Shown here: piece by piece, positions 43,741-52,502 of the stretch
How positions within the stretch are numbered: position 1 is the stretch's first letter
Layout: each line of letters starts with the position of its first letter
DNA from: CANDYO01 sp964627795
GTDB lineage: Bacteria > Pseudomonadota > Alphaproteobacteria > Rickettsiales > CANDYO01
Assembly: GCA_964627795.1 (NCBI GenBank)
Contig: CAZVLF010000008.1
Coordinates: 35,149-99,148 of the forward strand
DNA: 64,000 bases
Direction of reading: 5' to 3'
Notes under the pieces: generated by a model
Told to the model about the DNA's origin: nothing
What the model saw: the letters and a program-made list of their open reading frames with translations, nothing else
Database searches by the model: none
Made by a program: the position numbers and the translations under genes

Positions 43741-44233
43741 TTGAGGAGTTAGCAATAACTGCACTTCCAAGCTTAATAAGAATATCCTTTATTTCATCGT
43801 CAATGTCATAATCATTTATTATGACATTAAGTTTAGCTTGATTTTCTAGGTTTAATTTAACTTCTTCTTGTATAATTTTAACTTCCCTATGTGGAAAGAA
43901 TTCATGAATTATTTTTATTTGTTCTATAAAACTATAACCTAAATATAAATTTATTTTTTCTTTAATCACACTTATTTGATAAACAAGTTCAGCTGCTAGA
44001 GAAAAATTATTTGTAGCAATATAAAGAATATTTTCACGTATATTGTTTTTACTTACGCTTCCTATTTTTATTGGGATCGTATAATTAGCTATATCATTGC
44101 CAACAATAAGATCCCAATCTCTAACTAATTTCTGAAAATGAAGACCAAGCCTGCCTATAATAGGCTTATTAACATAAAAAACAACATCGTCTAGTCTTTT
44201 TAAACCGCTATATCTTTGTTGCGTCTCACTCAA
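43736..44233 (-). CDS. dciA: DUF721/DciA-like helicase-loading protein
   Basis: The 165-residue protein has the DUF721 pattern: WDLIVGNDIANYTIPIKI, then a strand with 'ILYIATNNFSLAAELVY' and a helix at INLYLGYSFIEQIKI. DciA proteins are the ancestral bacterial loaders/operators of DnaB where DnaC is missing, which fits the dnaB gene in this window. It lies 2 bases after rppH. Confidence 0.85.
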   Translation of the reverse strand: MSETQQRYSGLKRLDDVVFYVNKPIIGRLGLHFQKLVRDWDLIVGNDIANYTIPIKIGSVSKNNIRENILYIATNNFSLAAELVYQISVIKEKINLYLGYSFIEQIKIIHEFFPHREVKIIQEEVKLNLENQAKLNVIINDYDIDDEIKDILIKLGSAVIANSSK

Positions 44234-44235
44234 AT

Positions 44236-44742
44236 CTACTTACCCTTCATTTTTAGTAAAACATCTCGAAATTCTTCTATAACTGTAATATATAATTTCT
44301 TTTTAAAAGGAACGATAATTTGTGGTAAATCTTCTATGTTTACCCACTTCCATTCTGTAAATTCCTGCTGGTGCTTAGTTATATCAATATCACTATCTTG
44401 TCCTAAAAATTTTAACAAAAACCATTTTTGCCTTTGCCCACGGTATCTGCCGTTCCATAATTTACTAATCAAGTATACAGGAAGATCATATTTATACCAT
44501 TCTTTGGTTTTAAATATTATTTCAGCATTTCTGGTGCCAATCTCTTCTTCCATCTCTCTCATTGCAGCATCTTCAGGCGTTTCTCCGTCATCAATTCCAC
44601 CTTGTGGCATTTGCCAAGCCTCAGTTTTAGAATCAATCCTTCTACCGACAAAAACTTCAAGATCCTGATTTAATATCATCAATCCAACACCAGGGCGGTA
44701 GGGCAATTTCTTGATATATTGCTCATTTTCCAATTCTATCAT
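44236..44742 (-). CDS. rppH: RNA 5'-pyrophosphohydrolase RppH
   Basis: RppH removes pyrophosphate from mRNA 5' ends to trigger decay. The 168-residue Nudix protein has PYRPGVGLMILN, QMPQGGIDDGETPEDAAMRE, and then MEEEIG, which together hold the complete Nudix box. It also has RGQRQKWFLLKF, diagnostic of RppH. I use the ATG at 44742; a GTG at 44748 is also possible. Its 5' end overlaps the 3' end of the deacetylase-like gene, as often seen in alphaproteobacteria. Confidence 0.94.
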   Translation of the reverse strand: MIELENEQYIKKLPYRPGVGLMILNQDLEVFVGRRIDSKTEAWQMPQGGIDDGETPEDAAMREMEEEIGTRNAEIIFKTKEWYKYDLPVYLISKLWNGRYRGQRQKWFLLKFLGQDSDIDITKHQQEFTEWKWVNIEDLPQIIVPFKKKLYITVIEEFRDVLLKMKGK

Positions 44743-45616
44743 TAACACTCAACCTTTTTAAATCTTTTTCATTGCTGTGCTGATAAATGTTATAAAATTC
44801 TTCTAGCGAAACTAAACGAATTCCTTTACTTTCAAGCTTATCAAACCATCTTTTTAAAAGTTCTACTGTTAAAGGGTAATTGCCTCCAATTGCAACAGCC
44901 ATCCCTTCTTTTATGGCAGTAGATTCTAGTTGAGATATTTTTTCATTTATAGCATCAACAAATATTTCTGAATCTAAAATAACACTATTTGGTATAATTG
45001 GGAATGACATTTTTTTGGCATATTGGTATAATAATGAACTATTATCAGTCAAGCCACAAAGATAGGTTAAATTACTCTTTTTTAAGTTATCTATTAACAT
45101 TTCTGCATTTTTTTCATAAAGAGAGAATTTATCTTCTACATTAGTAAAAACTCCTCCATATTTTTTTGACTTCTCTAACAATAAATTTAATCTCTTTGAG
45201 TTTTCTTCAAGTGGAAGATCAACTAGTAAATCACTTTTATTTACCTCGTTAAATACGGCATCCTCCTCTTGAATTGGAATATTTATAAAAATTCTTTTAT
45301 TCTCAATTTGTTTATTATTAATATCATCTATATCCATTCCAAAATTGACTTCGGCAGGCAATTGATCAATATATTTATCTGCATCTGTTCCAACCAATAA
45401 TATAGATACTATAGGTCTCTCTTTTTTTGATGAACCTGTTTGAATAATTTTATCATTATCAAAATTTTCTAACTTATTAGTCTTTTGCTTATTGAGTAAA
45501 AAAACTGATCTTTGAAAATCATCACTTAAATATATTTTTTTATACACAACGTAGCTTATTTCAAATAGAGAAAGCAAGCATAAAACAAGCATTGTAACCA
45601 AGTGACTTTTCTTCAT
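44723..45616 (-). CDS. Divergent polysaccharide deacetylase family protein
   Basis: The 297-residue protein has an N-terminal membrane anchor or uncleaved signal (about 7-26), then the divergent polysaccharide deacetylase (YibQ) fold: NFGMDIDDINN near 112, INIPIQEEDA, and AVAIGGNYPLTVELLKRW. In alphaproteobacteria this family commonly sits just before rppH, as here. The classical metal site is poorly conserved in this family, so enzymatic activity is uncertain. Confidence 0.82.
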   Translation of the reverse strand: MKKSHLVTMLVLCLLSLFEISYVVYKKIYLSDDFQRSVFLLNKQKTNKLENFDNDKIIQTGSSKKERPIVSILLVGTDADKYIDQLPAEVNFGMDIDDINNKQIENKRIFINIPIQEEDAVFNEVNKSDLLVDLPLEENSKRLNLLLEKSKKYGGVFTNVEDKFSLYEKNAEMLIDNLKKSNLTYLCGLTDNSSLLYQYAKKMSFPIIPNSVILDSEIFVDAINEKISQLESTAIKEGMAVAIGGNYPLTVELLKRWFDKLESKGIRLVSLEEFYNIYQHSNEKDLKRLSVNDRIGK

Positions 45617-45675
45617 AATCTTCCTTTAAAATCTACTAAAATTTATTATATCTATGGATAATTAATAAATCAATT

Positions 45676-47496
45676 TCATTTGAAAGAAGACTTAAGCTCT
45701 TCTAGCTCTAGCCATCTATTTTCAAGTTTTTCAAGCTCTTCCTTTTTTAAGGCAAGCTTATTGCTGATTTTAAGAAACTCTTCTTGATTGGTATGATATA
45801 AATTTGGATCACTAATTTGTTGCTCAAATTTAGCTATATCTCTTGATAAGAGTTCAATTTGTTCTGGCAAAAGTGATAATTCTCTTTCATCTTTATAAGA
45901 TAATTTTTTCTGAGTTTTTTCACTTCCACTTGATTGAATCTCTTTAGACGATATTTTTTCTTGAATTTTAGGCTTAATTGAAGATAGATAATCATAATAG
46001 CCACCAACAAAATCAAGTATATTATGTTGATCTATTATAATAGTTCTGGTCACTAGTTTTTCTAAAAAATCTCTATCATGGCTAACTACCAGTAAGCTTC
46101 CCTGATAATCACTTAAAACTTCAAGCAAGATATCTAGTGTATCCATATCCAGATCATTTGTTGGCTCATCAAGAATGAGAAAATTACCAGGATTAATTAA
46201 TATTTTGGCAAGTAATAACCTATTTAATTCTCCACCTGATAATGTTGAAACTTTTGCTTTAGCTTGGGATTCTGAAAACATAAAATCTTTTAAATAAGCA
46301 ACTACATGCTTAGTTTTATTTTTCAGAAAAACTGTATCGCCGCCATTAGGGCAAATAACTTCCCATAATGTATCTTCTTGGTTTACTTGTGCTCGAGATT
46401 GATCTAAATAGCTAATATCTAAATTCGTTCCTCTAATTATTTCACCTTCTGTTGGCTCTAATTCTCCAGTAATTAACTTAATTAAAGTAGATTTTCCAGC
46501 TCCATTCTTACCCATCACCCCTATTTTTTCTCCCCTCACAAACTGCAATGAAAATGGGTTTAAAATAACTTTAGCAGGATCAACATCATTATACTGAAAT
46601 CCAACTTTAATTAATTGAATTAATTGTTTAGCTTTATTTTCTGAAATGTTTAAATCAAGCTTAACTGAACTTGATATGGAATTAAATCTTGCTTTCTCAT
46701 TCCTCATTTTTTCTCTTAAATCAAAAAGATTCGCTAAACGCTGCTGATTTCTTTTCCTTCTTGCAGTCACGCCTTGCTGCAGCCATAAATTTTCTTTATC
46801 TAACTCTTTATCTAGTTTAGAAAGCTCTCTTTCCTCTTGAACGTAAATTTCTTGCTGCCAGTTATCAAAATTTTTATAACCATGGTTATGTGAAAGGATT
46901 TTACCTCTATCTAACCATAAAATTTTATTTGAAACATTATTTAAAAGAGCCCTATCATGGCTAATCACGACTAATCCACCTTTGAATTCTTGAAGATAAT
47001 TTTCTAACCATTCAATTGATTCAATATCAAGATGGTTAGTTGGCTCATCTAAAAAAAGTAAATCTGGCTCTTCGACTAAAGTTCTTGCTAAATCCGCTCT
47101 CCTTAATTTGCCGCCTGATAATTTACTTAAAACTTTATCACCTGATAATTTAAGCTTTTCTAAAATGATATCAGCTAGATAAGATTTTTGCTCTACTGTT
47201 TCGCCTTCATTTAGCTTAATATTTTGTAATACATACTCATAAATAGTTTGATCTTTATCAAAACTTGGTGACTGAGAGAGAAAACCTACTTTAATACCTG
47301 GTTGATAAAATATTTCTCCCTTATCAGGTTCAATTTGTTTTGCCATTAATTTCATTAGAGTAGATTTGCCACTGCCATTTTTTCCAATTAAGCAAATTTT
47401 ATCTCTTTGCATAACTTGAGCTGAAATACTTTTAAAAAGAAATTTTTCTCCAAAACTTAAGGCTAAATTTTTAAAATAAAATAACGGCAAAGACAT
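45676..47496 (-). CDS. ABC-F ATPase, Uup-like
   Basis: This soluble ABC-F protein of 606 residues has two ATP-binding cassettes and no membrane domain. Walker A motifs are IGKNGSGKSTLMKL and MGKNGAGKSTLIKL; signatures are LSGGKLRRADLAR and LSGGELNRLLLAK; LFLDEPTNHLDIES and LILDEPTNDLDMDT complete them. The C-terminal coiled coil (about 525-600) is typical of Uup. These proteins act on ribosomes or branched DNA. It follows tsaB after 5 bases. Confidence 0.93.
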   Translation of the reverse strand: MSLPLFYFKNLALSFGEKFLFKSISAQVMQRDKICLIGKNGSGKSTLMKLMAKQIEPDKGEIFYQPGIKVGFLSQSPSFDKDQTIYEYVLQNIKLNEGETVEQKSYLADIILEKLKLSGDKVLSKLSGGKLRRADLARTLVEEPDLLFLDEPTNHLDIESIEWLENYLQEFKGGLVVISHDRALLNNVSNKILWLDRGKILSHNHGYKNFDNWQQEIYVQEERELSKLDKELDKENLWLQQGVTARRKRNQQRLANLFDLREKMRNEKARFNSISSSVKLDLNISENKAKQLIQLIKVGFQYNDVDPAKVILNPFSLQFVRGEKIGVMGKNGAGKSTLIKLITGELEPTEGEIIRGTNLDISYLDQSRAQVNQEDTLWEVICPNGGDTVFLKNKTKHVVAYLKDFMFSESQAKAKVSTLSGGELNRLLLAKILINPGNFLILDEPTNDLDMDTLDILLEVLSDYQGSLLVVSHDRDFLEKLVTRTIIIDQHNILDFVGGYYDYLSSIKPKIQEKISSKEIQSSGSEKTQKKLSYKDERELSLLPEQIELLSRDIAKFEQQISDPNLYHTNQEEFLKISNKLALKKEELEKLENRWLELEELKSSFK

Positions 47497-47501
47497 AGTT
47501 T

Positions 47502-48125
47502 TTAACTCACATATGGTGGACGGATATATAATGGCTCAAGAGGAAATTCTATATTTTGTGCCGCATAATATTCACTAGCTAAGGCAAGCAATTCTGCATC
47601 AACTGAAAAATTGAAAATTTGATTATTATTAGGTAAAAATTTTACTCCATCGCCTATAATAAGATGTTTTTCTTGATCTACCTCTCCTAATTCTGTAACT
47701 GATATTAACTTTGGTTTTGACTTAGCATTAGCATTCGAATCAAAAAACTGAATGTATAGCTGCTCATTTCTTCCATCTAAAACAACAATAATATCTTTTT
47801 TTTCATCAATATTTTTTGCTTTCCAAGCCAGCACTTGAAAACCACTTAAAGCTATAATTTTTCCTTTATAACCTAGCTCAATTCCAGAAATAGCCGCCAT
47901 TGCTATCCTAACGCCAGTAAAACTACCCGGTCCATTACATACTGTAATTAAATCAATGTCATTTAATTTCAATTGAGCCTTATTAAGAGAAGAAATAATT
48001 AAAGAAAATAATTTTTCAGCTTGCTGGGAAGCTATGCTCGTTTTATTATAGGCTGCAAGATTTCCATTAGCTAAAATAGCAACTGAGGCAAAGCTATTAC
48101 TAGTATCAAAAGAAAGGATATTCAT
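47502..48125 (-). CDS. tsaB: tRNA t6A biosynthesis protein TsaB
   Basis: TsaB is the non-catalytic partner of TsaD in making t6A37 on ANN-decoding tRNAs. I start it at the ATG at 48125 (MNILSFDTSN, 207 residues), which matches family starts; an ATG at 48140 would add five residues. The ASKHA fold is seen in LSFDTSNSFASVA and ITVCNGPGSFTGVRIAMAA. The chosen start overlaps the start codon of the divergent phosphomannomutase gene. Confidence 0.93.
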   Translation of the reverse strand: MNILSFDTSNSFASVAILANGNLAAYNKTSIASQQAEKLFSLIISSLNKAQLKLNDIDLITVCNGPGSFTGVRIAMAAISGIELGYKGKIIALSGFQVLAWKAKNIDEKKDIIVVLDGRNEQLYIQFFDSNANAKSKPKLISVTELGEVDQEKHLIIGDGVKFLPNNNQIFNFSVDAELLALASEYYAAQNIEFPLEPLYIRPPYVS

Positions 48126-48127
48126 TG
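48113..48127 (+). promoter_or_regulatory. Ribosome binding site deciding the TTG start of pgm/manB
   Basis: AAAGGA (48113-48118) lies 6 bases before the TTG at 48125. No ATG gives a complete N-terminus, so this site fixes the start. It lies inside the coding sequence of tsaB on the opposite strand. Confidence 0.65.
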
Positions 48128-49417
48128 GATCAAGTTTCATTAAATTGTTTTAAACAATATGACATAAGAGGCATTGTTGGTAAAGAATTAAATGACCATT
48201 TTGCTTATCAGCTTGGCAGATATTTTCCTCTTAAGAAAGTTGCTATTGCTCGTGATTCTCGCTTAAGTTCTATCTCTTTACTTAATGCATTAAAGCAAGG
48301 ACTTTTAGATTCTAATTGTGAAGTAATTGAACTAGAAGGAGTTTCCACTTCACCCTTACTTTATTATACAAATTTTAAACTTAACTGCGATGCCAGCATT
48401 ATGATTACTGGTTCTCATACTCCATTAGATCTAAATGGATTTAAAATAATTAAGGATGGAAAATTTCTCTTTGGCGAAGAGCTGATCAACCTAACTAAAA
48501 CATTAGCATTTAACGGGAAAGGAACTCATAAAATTATAGATATTCGCCAGCAATATAGTGAAGATTTGAGCAAAAATCTTCATTTAGATGGCCAACTTAA
48601 AATTTTATGGGAATGTAACAATAGTGGATTAGGGCTTATTCTTAGTAGATTGAATTATAATTTCAAACTTATTAATTATGACTGTAATGGAAATTTTGTT
48701 AATAATCCACCTGATCCTTTAGAAGAAAAATCTTTAGTATATTTACATGAAACACTAAAGAAAAATCAATTTGACTACGGTTTTGCCGTAGATGGTGATG
48801 GAGATAGGCTAGTTTTAATAACTAAAAACGGCAATGCACTCTCATCTGAACAGCTTACATATTTAATTGCACTCAGCTTAAAGGGTGAAAAAAAGAATAA
48901 AATTATTTTAGATATAAAATCTAGCAATATATTAGCTGAAGAATTAACTAAACTTGGTTTTAAAGTTTTATTTGCTTCTGGCGGACATTCAATCATGAAA
49001 AGGAAAATCCTTGAGGAAAATGCAATTTTAGCAGCAGAATCAAGTGGACATTTTGTAATTAATGATGGGAAATATTATCCTGTTGATGATTCATTATACA
49101 TAGCTTTAAGGCTTATCAAGCATCTAGAAAAAAATTCTCTTGTTTTACTTCCTAAAGCAAAATATGCTCACGAATTAAAAGTTAAAGTAAAAAATAAAGC
49201 TATTTTAGAAAAAAAATTTTTACAAATTAAAGATGTTATTCACACTCTTAGAGGAATTCGTAAAAATTATTCTAATGGATGGTGGCTTTTAAGATTCTCA
49301 AATACTGAAGATCATTTACTTATTAAAATTGAAGCTAATAACAAGGCAACTTATATGAATCTGGTTGAAGAATTATTCAAAATCACGAATATTCAATTGT
49401 CATTATGTGATTTTTGA
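48125..49417 (+). CDS. Phosphomannomutase/phosphoglucomutase
   Basis: The 430-residue alpha-D-phosphohexomutase interconverts hexose 1- and 6-phosphates for sugar nucleotide synthesis. It has CFKQYDIRGIVG at the N-terminus, the phosphoserine loop IMITGSHTP (Ser97), the Mg2+ loop VDGDGDR (about 220-226), the sugar-specificity loop region ESSGH and the C-terminal phosphate-binding RFSNTEDHLLIKIE. Thr-Pro replaces the usual Asn-Pro after the active Ser-His. ManB/AlgC versus Pgm preference cannot be told. Confidence 0.92.
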   Translation: MDQVSLNCFKQYDIRGIVGKELNDHFAYQLGRYFPLKKVAIARDSRLSSISLLNALKQGLLDSNCEVIELEGVSTSPLLYYTNFKLNCDASIMITGSHTPLDLNGFKIIKDGKFLFGEELINLTKTLAFNGKGTHKIIDIRQQYSEDLSKNLHLDGQLKILWECNNSGLGLILSRLNYNFKLINYDCNGNFVNNPPDPLEEKSLVYLHETLKKNQFDYGFAVDGDGDRLVLITKNGNALSSEQLTYLIALSLKGEKKNKIILDIKSSNILAEELTKLGFKVLFASGGHSIMKRKILEENAILAAESSGHFVINDGKYYPVDDSLYIALRLIKHLEKNSLVLLPKAKYAHELKVKVKNKAILEKKFLQIKDVIHTLRGIRKNYSNGWWLLRFSNTEDHLLIKIEANNKATYMNLVEELFKITNIQLSLCDF

Positions 49418-49475
49418 TTATAATAAACTTAAATTTTATAAATTATATCAATAATTATTTTTTGAAAGTTTAAAC

Positions 49476-50012
49476 ATGGGCTATTCTAATATACTAAATA
49501 TAACTAAGCCAATCGTTCTTGTTGGAATGATGGGAGCAGGAAAGTCTACCGTGGGAACAAGACTTGCTAAAAAGCTTCAAGTACCTTTTTATGATACTGA
49601 TAATCTTGTTCAAGAAATAGCCGGATGTTCAATAGATGACATTTTTAAATATGCAGGTGAAGATTTCTTTCGTGATAAAGAAAGGCAAGTTGTTGAAGAA
49701 CTTCTTAACCTTACTAATTGCGTTATTTCCACTGGCGGTGGAGCTTTTATTGATGAAGTTAATAGAAAAGTAATCAAAGAGAGATCTATTTCCATTTGGC
49801 TAAGAGCAGATTACGATACTATACTTGAGCGTGTTTCTCGTCGAAATACAAGACCAACCCTTAAAACCGGCAATAAAGCTGATTTAGTGGAACAACTCAT
49901 AAAAGAAAGATATCCTATTTATGAGGAAGCAGATATTTGCGTCAATAGCGGGGATGGACCTCATATGATTATAGTTGATGATATTATCCAAAAGATTTCC
50001 AAGTTCTCTTAA
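49476..50012 (+). CDS. aroK: Shikimate kinase
   Basis: This 178-residue P-loop kinase phosphorylates shikimate. It has GMMGAGKSTVGTRLA, the substrate residues in FYDTDNLVQEIAG and EDFFRDKERQVVEEL, the STGGGAF loop, and the lid arginine in RRNTRPTL. All functional residues are present. aroB, its usual neighbour, is missing, and reduced intracellular Rickettsiales commonly lack the whole pathway, so either a partial or full shikimate pathway survives elsewhere or the kinase has another substrate. Confidence 0.9.
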   Translation: MGYSNILNITKPIVLVGMMGAGKSTVGTRLAKKLQVPFYDTDNLVQEIAGCSIDDIFKYAGEDFFRDKERQVVEELLNLTNCVISTGGGAFIDEVNRKVIKERSISIWLRADYDTILERVSRRNTRPTLKTGNKADLVEQLIKERYPIYEEADICVNSGDGPHMIIVDDIIQKISKFS

Positions 50013-50071
50013 CTAATAATTAACTTTTTTAGAGATATTATATTTAATAATCTTTAAAAAAGGCTATTTAT

Positions 50072-50872
50072 ATGTTTAGTAAAAATGAATTTGTGGAGAA
50101 TGTACTTAGCTCACAGGAAAATAGTAAATTTTCTAAAGAAGAACATAAAAAACTTATTCAAGGATGCCTAAATACACTTACAGAAAGTGATCAGAATCGG
50201 CTATTAAGTGATGAGAAGCTACAAGCAACTTTCAAAAAAAGTATTCATAGGCTACAAGAAAGCTTCAATCCCGCTGAACTTGAACAAGCAGTAAAAAATT
50301 TTAAAGATGTTGATTTAAGCAAAATTTCCTCTCAACACTCTGCGTTTTCACCTGAAATAGCAAATAAAATTAGCAGTAGCAAAGAATTTAAAAAGATTGA
50401 TAACTTAGGAGCTGGCATATCAACAATACTTGCAACAAGTGTACTAACTTCAGAAACACTATCGCTAGAAAAACAGCAAAAACTTGATCATATTATCACT
50501 GAGTTACTAGTTGGTGCATTAACTAATAAAGAAAAAAAATTACTTCAAGCATCCAGAACTCTAGATGAAAATGCGTTTGAAAAAAACCCCTATACTAAAC
50601 AAGTTGAATTCCGCAAACCAAAGCCAGAATTAGTTATTGAAGTTGGAAGATATGCTTTAGAAAATTATGATACACTCTCTCAAATGGATCCAAAGGAGTT
50701 AAGAAAAGAAGGAACAGCTAAGAAGAATGATCTCCTTAATGCTAGTCAGAGCCCCAAAAAAGGAAAACCCTCTATCAGTATTATGACTGACGTAGAGACT
50801 CCTTCTAACACCCCTCCTGTTACGCCAAGCCCATTATCAAGCTCTAAATCTAAAGAAGGACGAGGATTTTAG
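50072..50872 (+). CDS. Unknown helical protein, first of a tandem paralogue pair
   Basis: I do not recognise this 266-residue soluble protein. It is helical and charged, with no signal peptide or membrane segment. Residues about 70-155 (SIHRLQESFNPAELEQAVKN onward) resemble residues about 64-150 of the next gene (SIKRLQNNFSPYQMEEAIEN onward), through a second shared helix pair (LDHIITELLVGALTNKE against LSRITATLLAEIVSDKK). The C-terminus is a Ser/Pro/Thr-rich tail (about 230-266), common in secreted effectors but not diagnostic. Its stop TAG shares one base with the next start. Confidence 0.75.
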   Translation: MFSKNEFVENVLSSQENSKFSKEEHKKLIQGCLNTLTESDQNRLLSDEKLQATFKKSIHRLQESFNPAELEQAVKNFKDVDLSKISSQHSAFSPEIANKISSSKEFKKIDNLGAGISTILATSVLTSETLSLEKQQKLDHIITELLVGALTNKEKKLLQASRTLDENAFEKNPYTKQVEFRKPKPELVIEVGRYALENYDTLSQMDPKELRKEGTAKKNDLLNASQSPKKGKPSISIMTDVETPSNTPPVTPSPLSSSKSKEGRGF

Positions 50873-51738
50873 TGAACAATGAAACTGATTTTTTAAATAA
50901 ATTAGCCTCTCAAACTCAATCAGGCGAGTACATGTTTGAGCAAAGTTTTTCTTTAAGTAAAGCTTGCTGGGATATGCTTGAAGAAGATGTTAAAAGAGCT
51001 TTTTTAAATAATCAATCAATCGCAATTGATGAAAAACCTAAAACTAAAGAAGAATTTGCTAATAGTATTAAGCGTTTACAAAATAATTTTTCTCCCTATC
51101 AAATGGAAGAGGCAATTGAAAACTTTCGCTTTCTTGATAAATCTAAATATTCAAAAGAGCATAAATTATTTAATGACTCAATTATTATTGCTGAAACTTT
51201 TAAACATGAAGTCCTTAAAAAATCAGGCCCAACTATTGCCACCCACTTGGCAACCATGACAACAGCTGATGTTATTGATCAAGAGTCCTTAAGCCGAATT
51301 ACTGCAACTTTATTAGCCGAAATAGTCAGCGACAAAAAAGGAAAGGCTGATGTTAATTTTATTGATAAGCATGGGAGAATACATTCAAATTTAGTAATTT
51401 CACTTGCAGATTACTGCAATAAAAATTTAAACGAGTTAAGCACTTTAAACCATGAAGAGTTAAAAGTTGTAGGAAGAGACTTAAAAAAATCATGCGCGAA
51501 AATAGATTTAAGACCTGAGAATAGAAATATAGCTATGATTAAAAAAGTAATAAATGCTATGAGCACTATTTTGTTAGGTGAAGAACGTGAGCTTGAGCAA
51601 ACAATTCTCCTCAAGAAGAAAATCGCTGAAAGAATTATCTCACCAAAATCTAATTTTGTAAGATCGGTAAAAAATATTTTTTCCTCATCAGGTCTAACCA
51701 ACAAAGCAAGAACATCACCCACTCAAAGGCAACAATAA
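50872..51738 (+). CDS. Unknown helical protein, second of the tandem paralogue pair
   Basis: The 288-residue protein starts with GTG, overlapping the previous stop by one base, so the pair is one translational unit. It shares the central ~90-residue helical module of its neighbour, while the ends differ: here the C-terminus is basic (KSNFVRSVKNIFSSSGLTNK). The duplicated core with divergent tails suggests two subunits of one complex or two diversifying effectors. No known domain is recognised. Confidence 0.75.
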   Translation: MNNETDFLNKLASQTQSGEYMFEQSFSLSKACWDMLEEDVKRAFLNNQSIAIDEKPKTKEEFANSIKRLQNNFSPYQMEEAIENFRFLDKSKYSKEHKLFNDSIIIAETFKHEVLKKSGPTIATHLATMTTADVIDQESLSRITATLLAEIVSDKKGKADVNFIDKHGRIHSNLVISLADYCNKNLNELSTLNHEELKVVGRDLKKSCAKIDLRPENRNIAMIKKVINAMSTILLGEERELEQTILLKKKIAERIISPKSNFVRSVKNIFSSSGLTNKARTSPTQRQQ

Positions 51739-51740
51739 AA

Positions 51741-52403
51741 TTAAAAATCTAAATTTTGATAGTAAGCAGGAGGATTAAAACCACGTATCCTATCAGTAAG
51801 AAGAGCTCTAAAAGAAGGTCTTGATTTTATTACTGCATACCATTCTTTAACTAAAGGATATTTGTCCCAATCAATTTCACCCAAGTAATCTAATGTTGAG
51901 AGTTGAGTAGCAGCTGCAAGATCAGCTAAACTCAAGTTATTACCAGCCAACCATCTTCGCGTGCGAAGTAAAAATTCAATATATTCTAAGTGATAAGATA
52001 AATTAAATCTTGCTGCCCTAAGATAATTAACTCTTGGTGAAATATTTTCATAATAAGAGATGATTTTTTCTTCCATAAAATACTTTGTTACTTCTGAATG
52101 AAATTTATATAAAAACCAACTCATGATTCGTCTAATTTCAGCATTAGAAAGATGAGAATCACCAAAAAACATGCCATGAGGTGCTAAAGTTTCTAAATAC
52201 TCACAAATTGCATATATAGAAGAAATAGGTTGATCATCTGTAATTAGTACAGGAATATCTAAGGCTGGATTTACACTAGCAAGATTTTTACTACGTTCCC
52301 ATGGCCTCTCCTCTATTAGCTTAAAAACTAATTGCTTTTCAACTAATAATATTCGTGATAGTCTTGAATATGGACATAAAGGAAAATGATATAAACAGTA
52401 CAT
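51741..52403 (-). CDS. fzlA: GST-like division protein, FzlA type
   Basis: The 220-residue glutathione-S-transferase fold protein has a thioredoxin-like N-terminal half (YHFPLCPYSRLSRILLVEKQ, then LDIPVLITDDQPISSI) and the helical C-terminal domain with NNLSLADLAAATQLSTLDYL. The C-terminal tail, KSRPSFRALLTDRIRGFNPP ending in LDF, resembles the tail of FzlA, the Caulobacter FtsZ-binding protein needed for constriction. The gene name rests on that recollection. A plain GST is the alternative. Confidence 0.7.
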   Translation of the reverse strand: MYCLYHFPLCPYSRLSRILLVEKQLVFKLIEERPWERSKNLASVNPALDIPVLITDDQPISSIYAICEYLETLAPHGMFFGDSHLSNAEIRRIMSWFLYKFHSEVTKYFMEEKIISYYENISPRVNYLRAARFNLSYHLEYIEFLLRTRRWLAGNNLSLADLAAATQLSTLDYLGEIDWDKYPLVKEWYAVIKSRPSFRALLTDRIRGFNPPAYYQNLDF

Positions 52404-52502
52404 TAATTAAAAACTCTTAAATATTGATCTCCTATATTATAAGTTTATAGCATTTCTTTAATTTTGTGTAGGAAAAATTAACTAAATATTAATAATAACT
52501 TT

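Noticed and set aside
44216..44668. 150-codon plus-strand ORF opposite rppH
   Set aside because: The minus strand carries an intact Nudix enzyme; the plus frame has no motif and no ribosome site.
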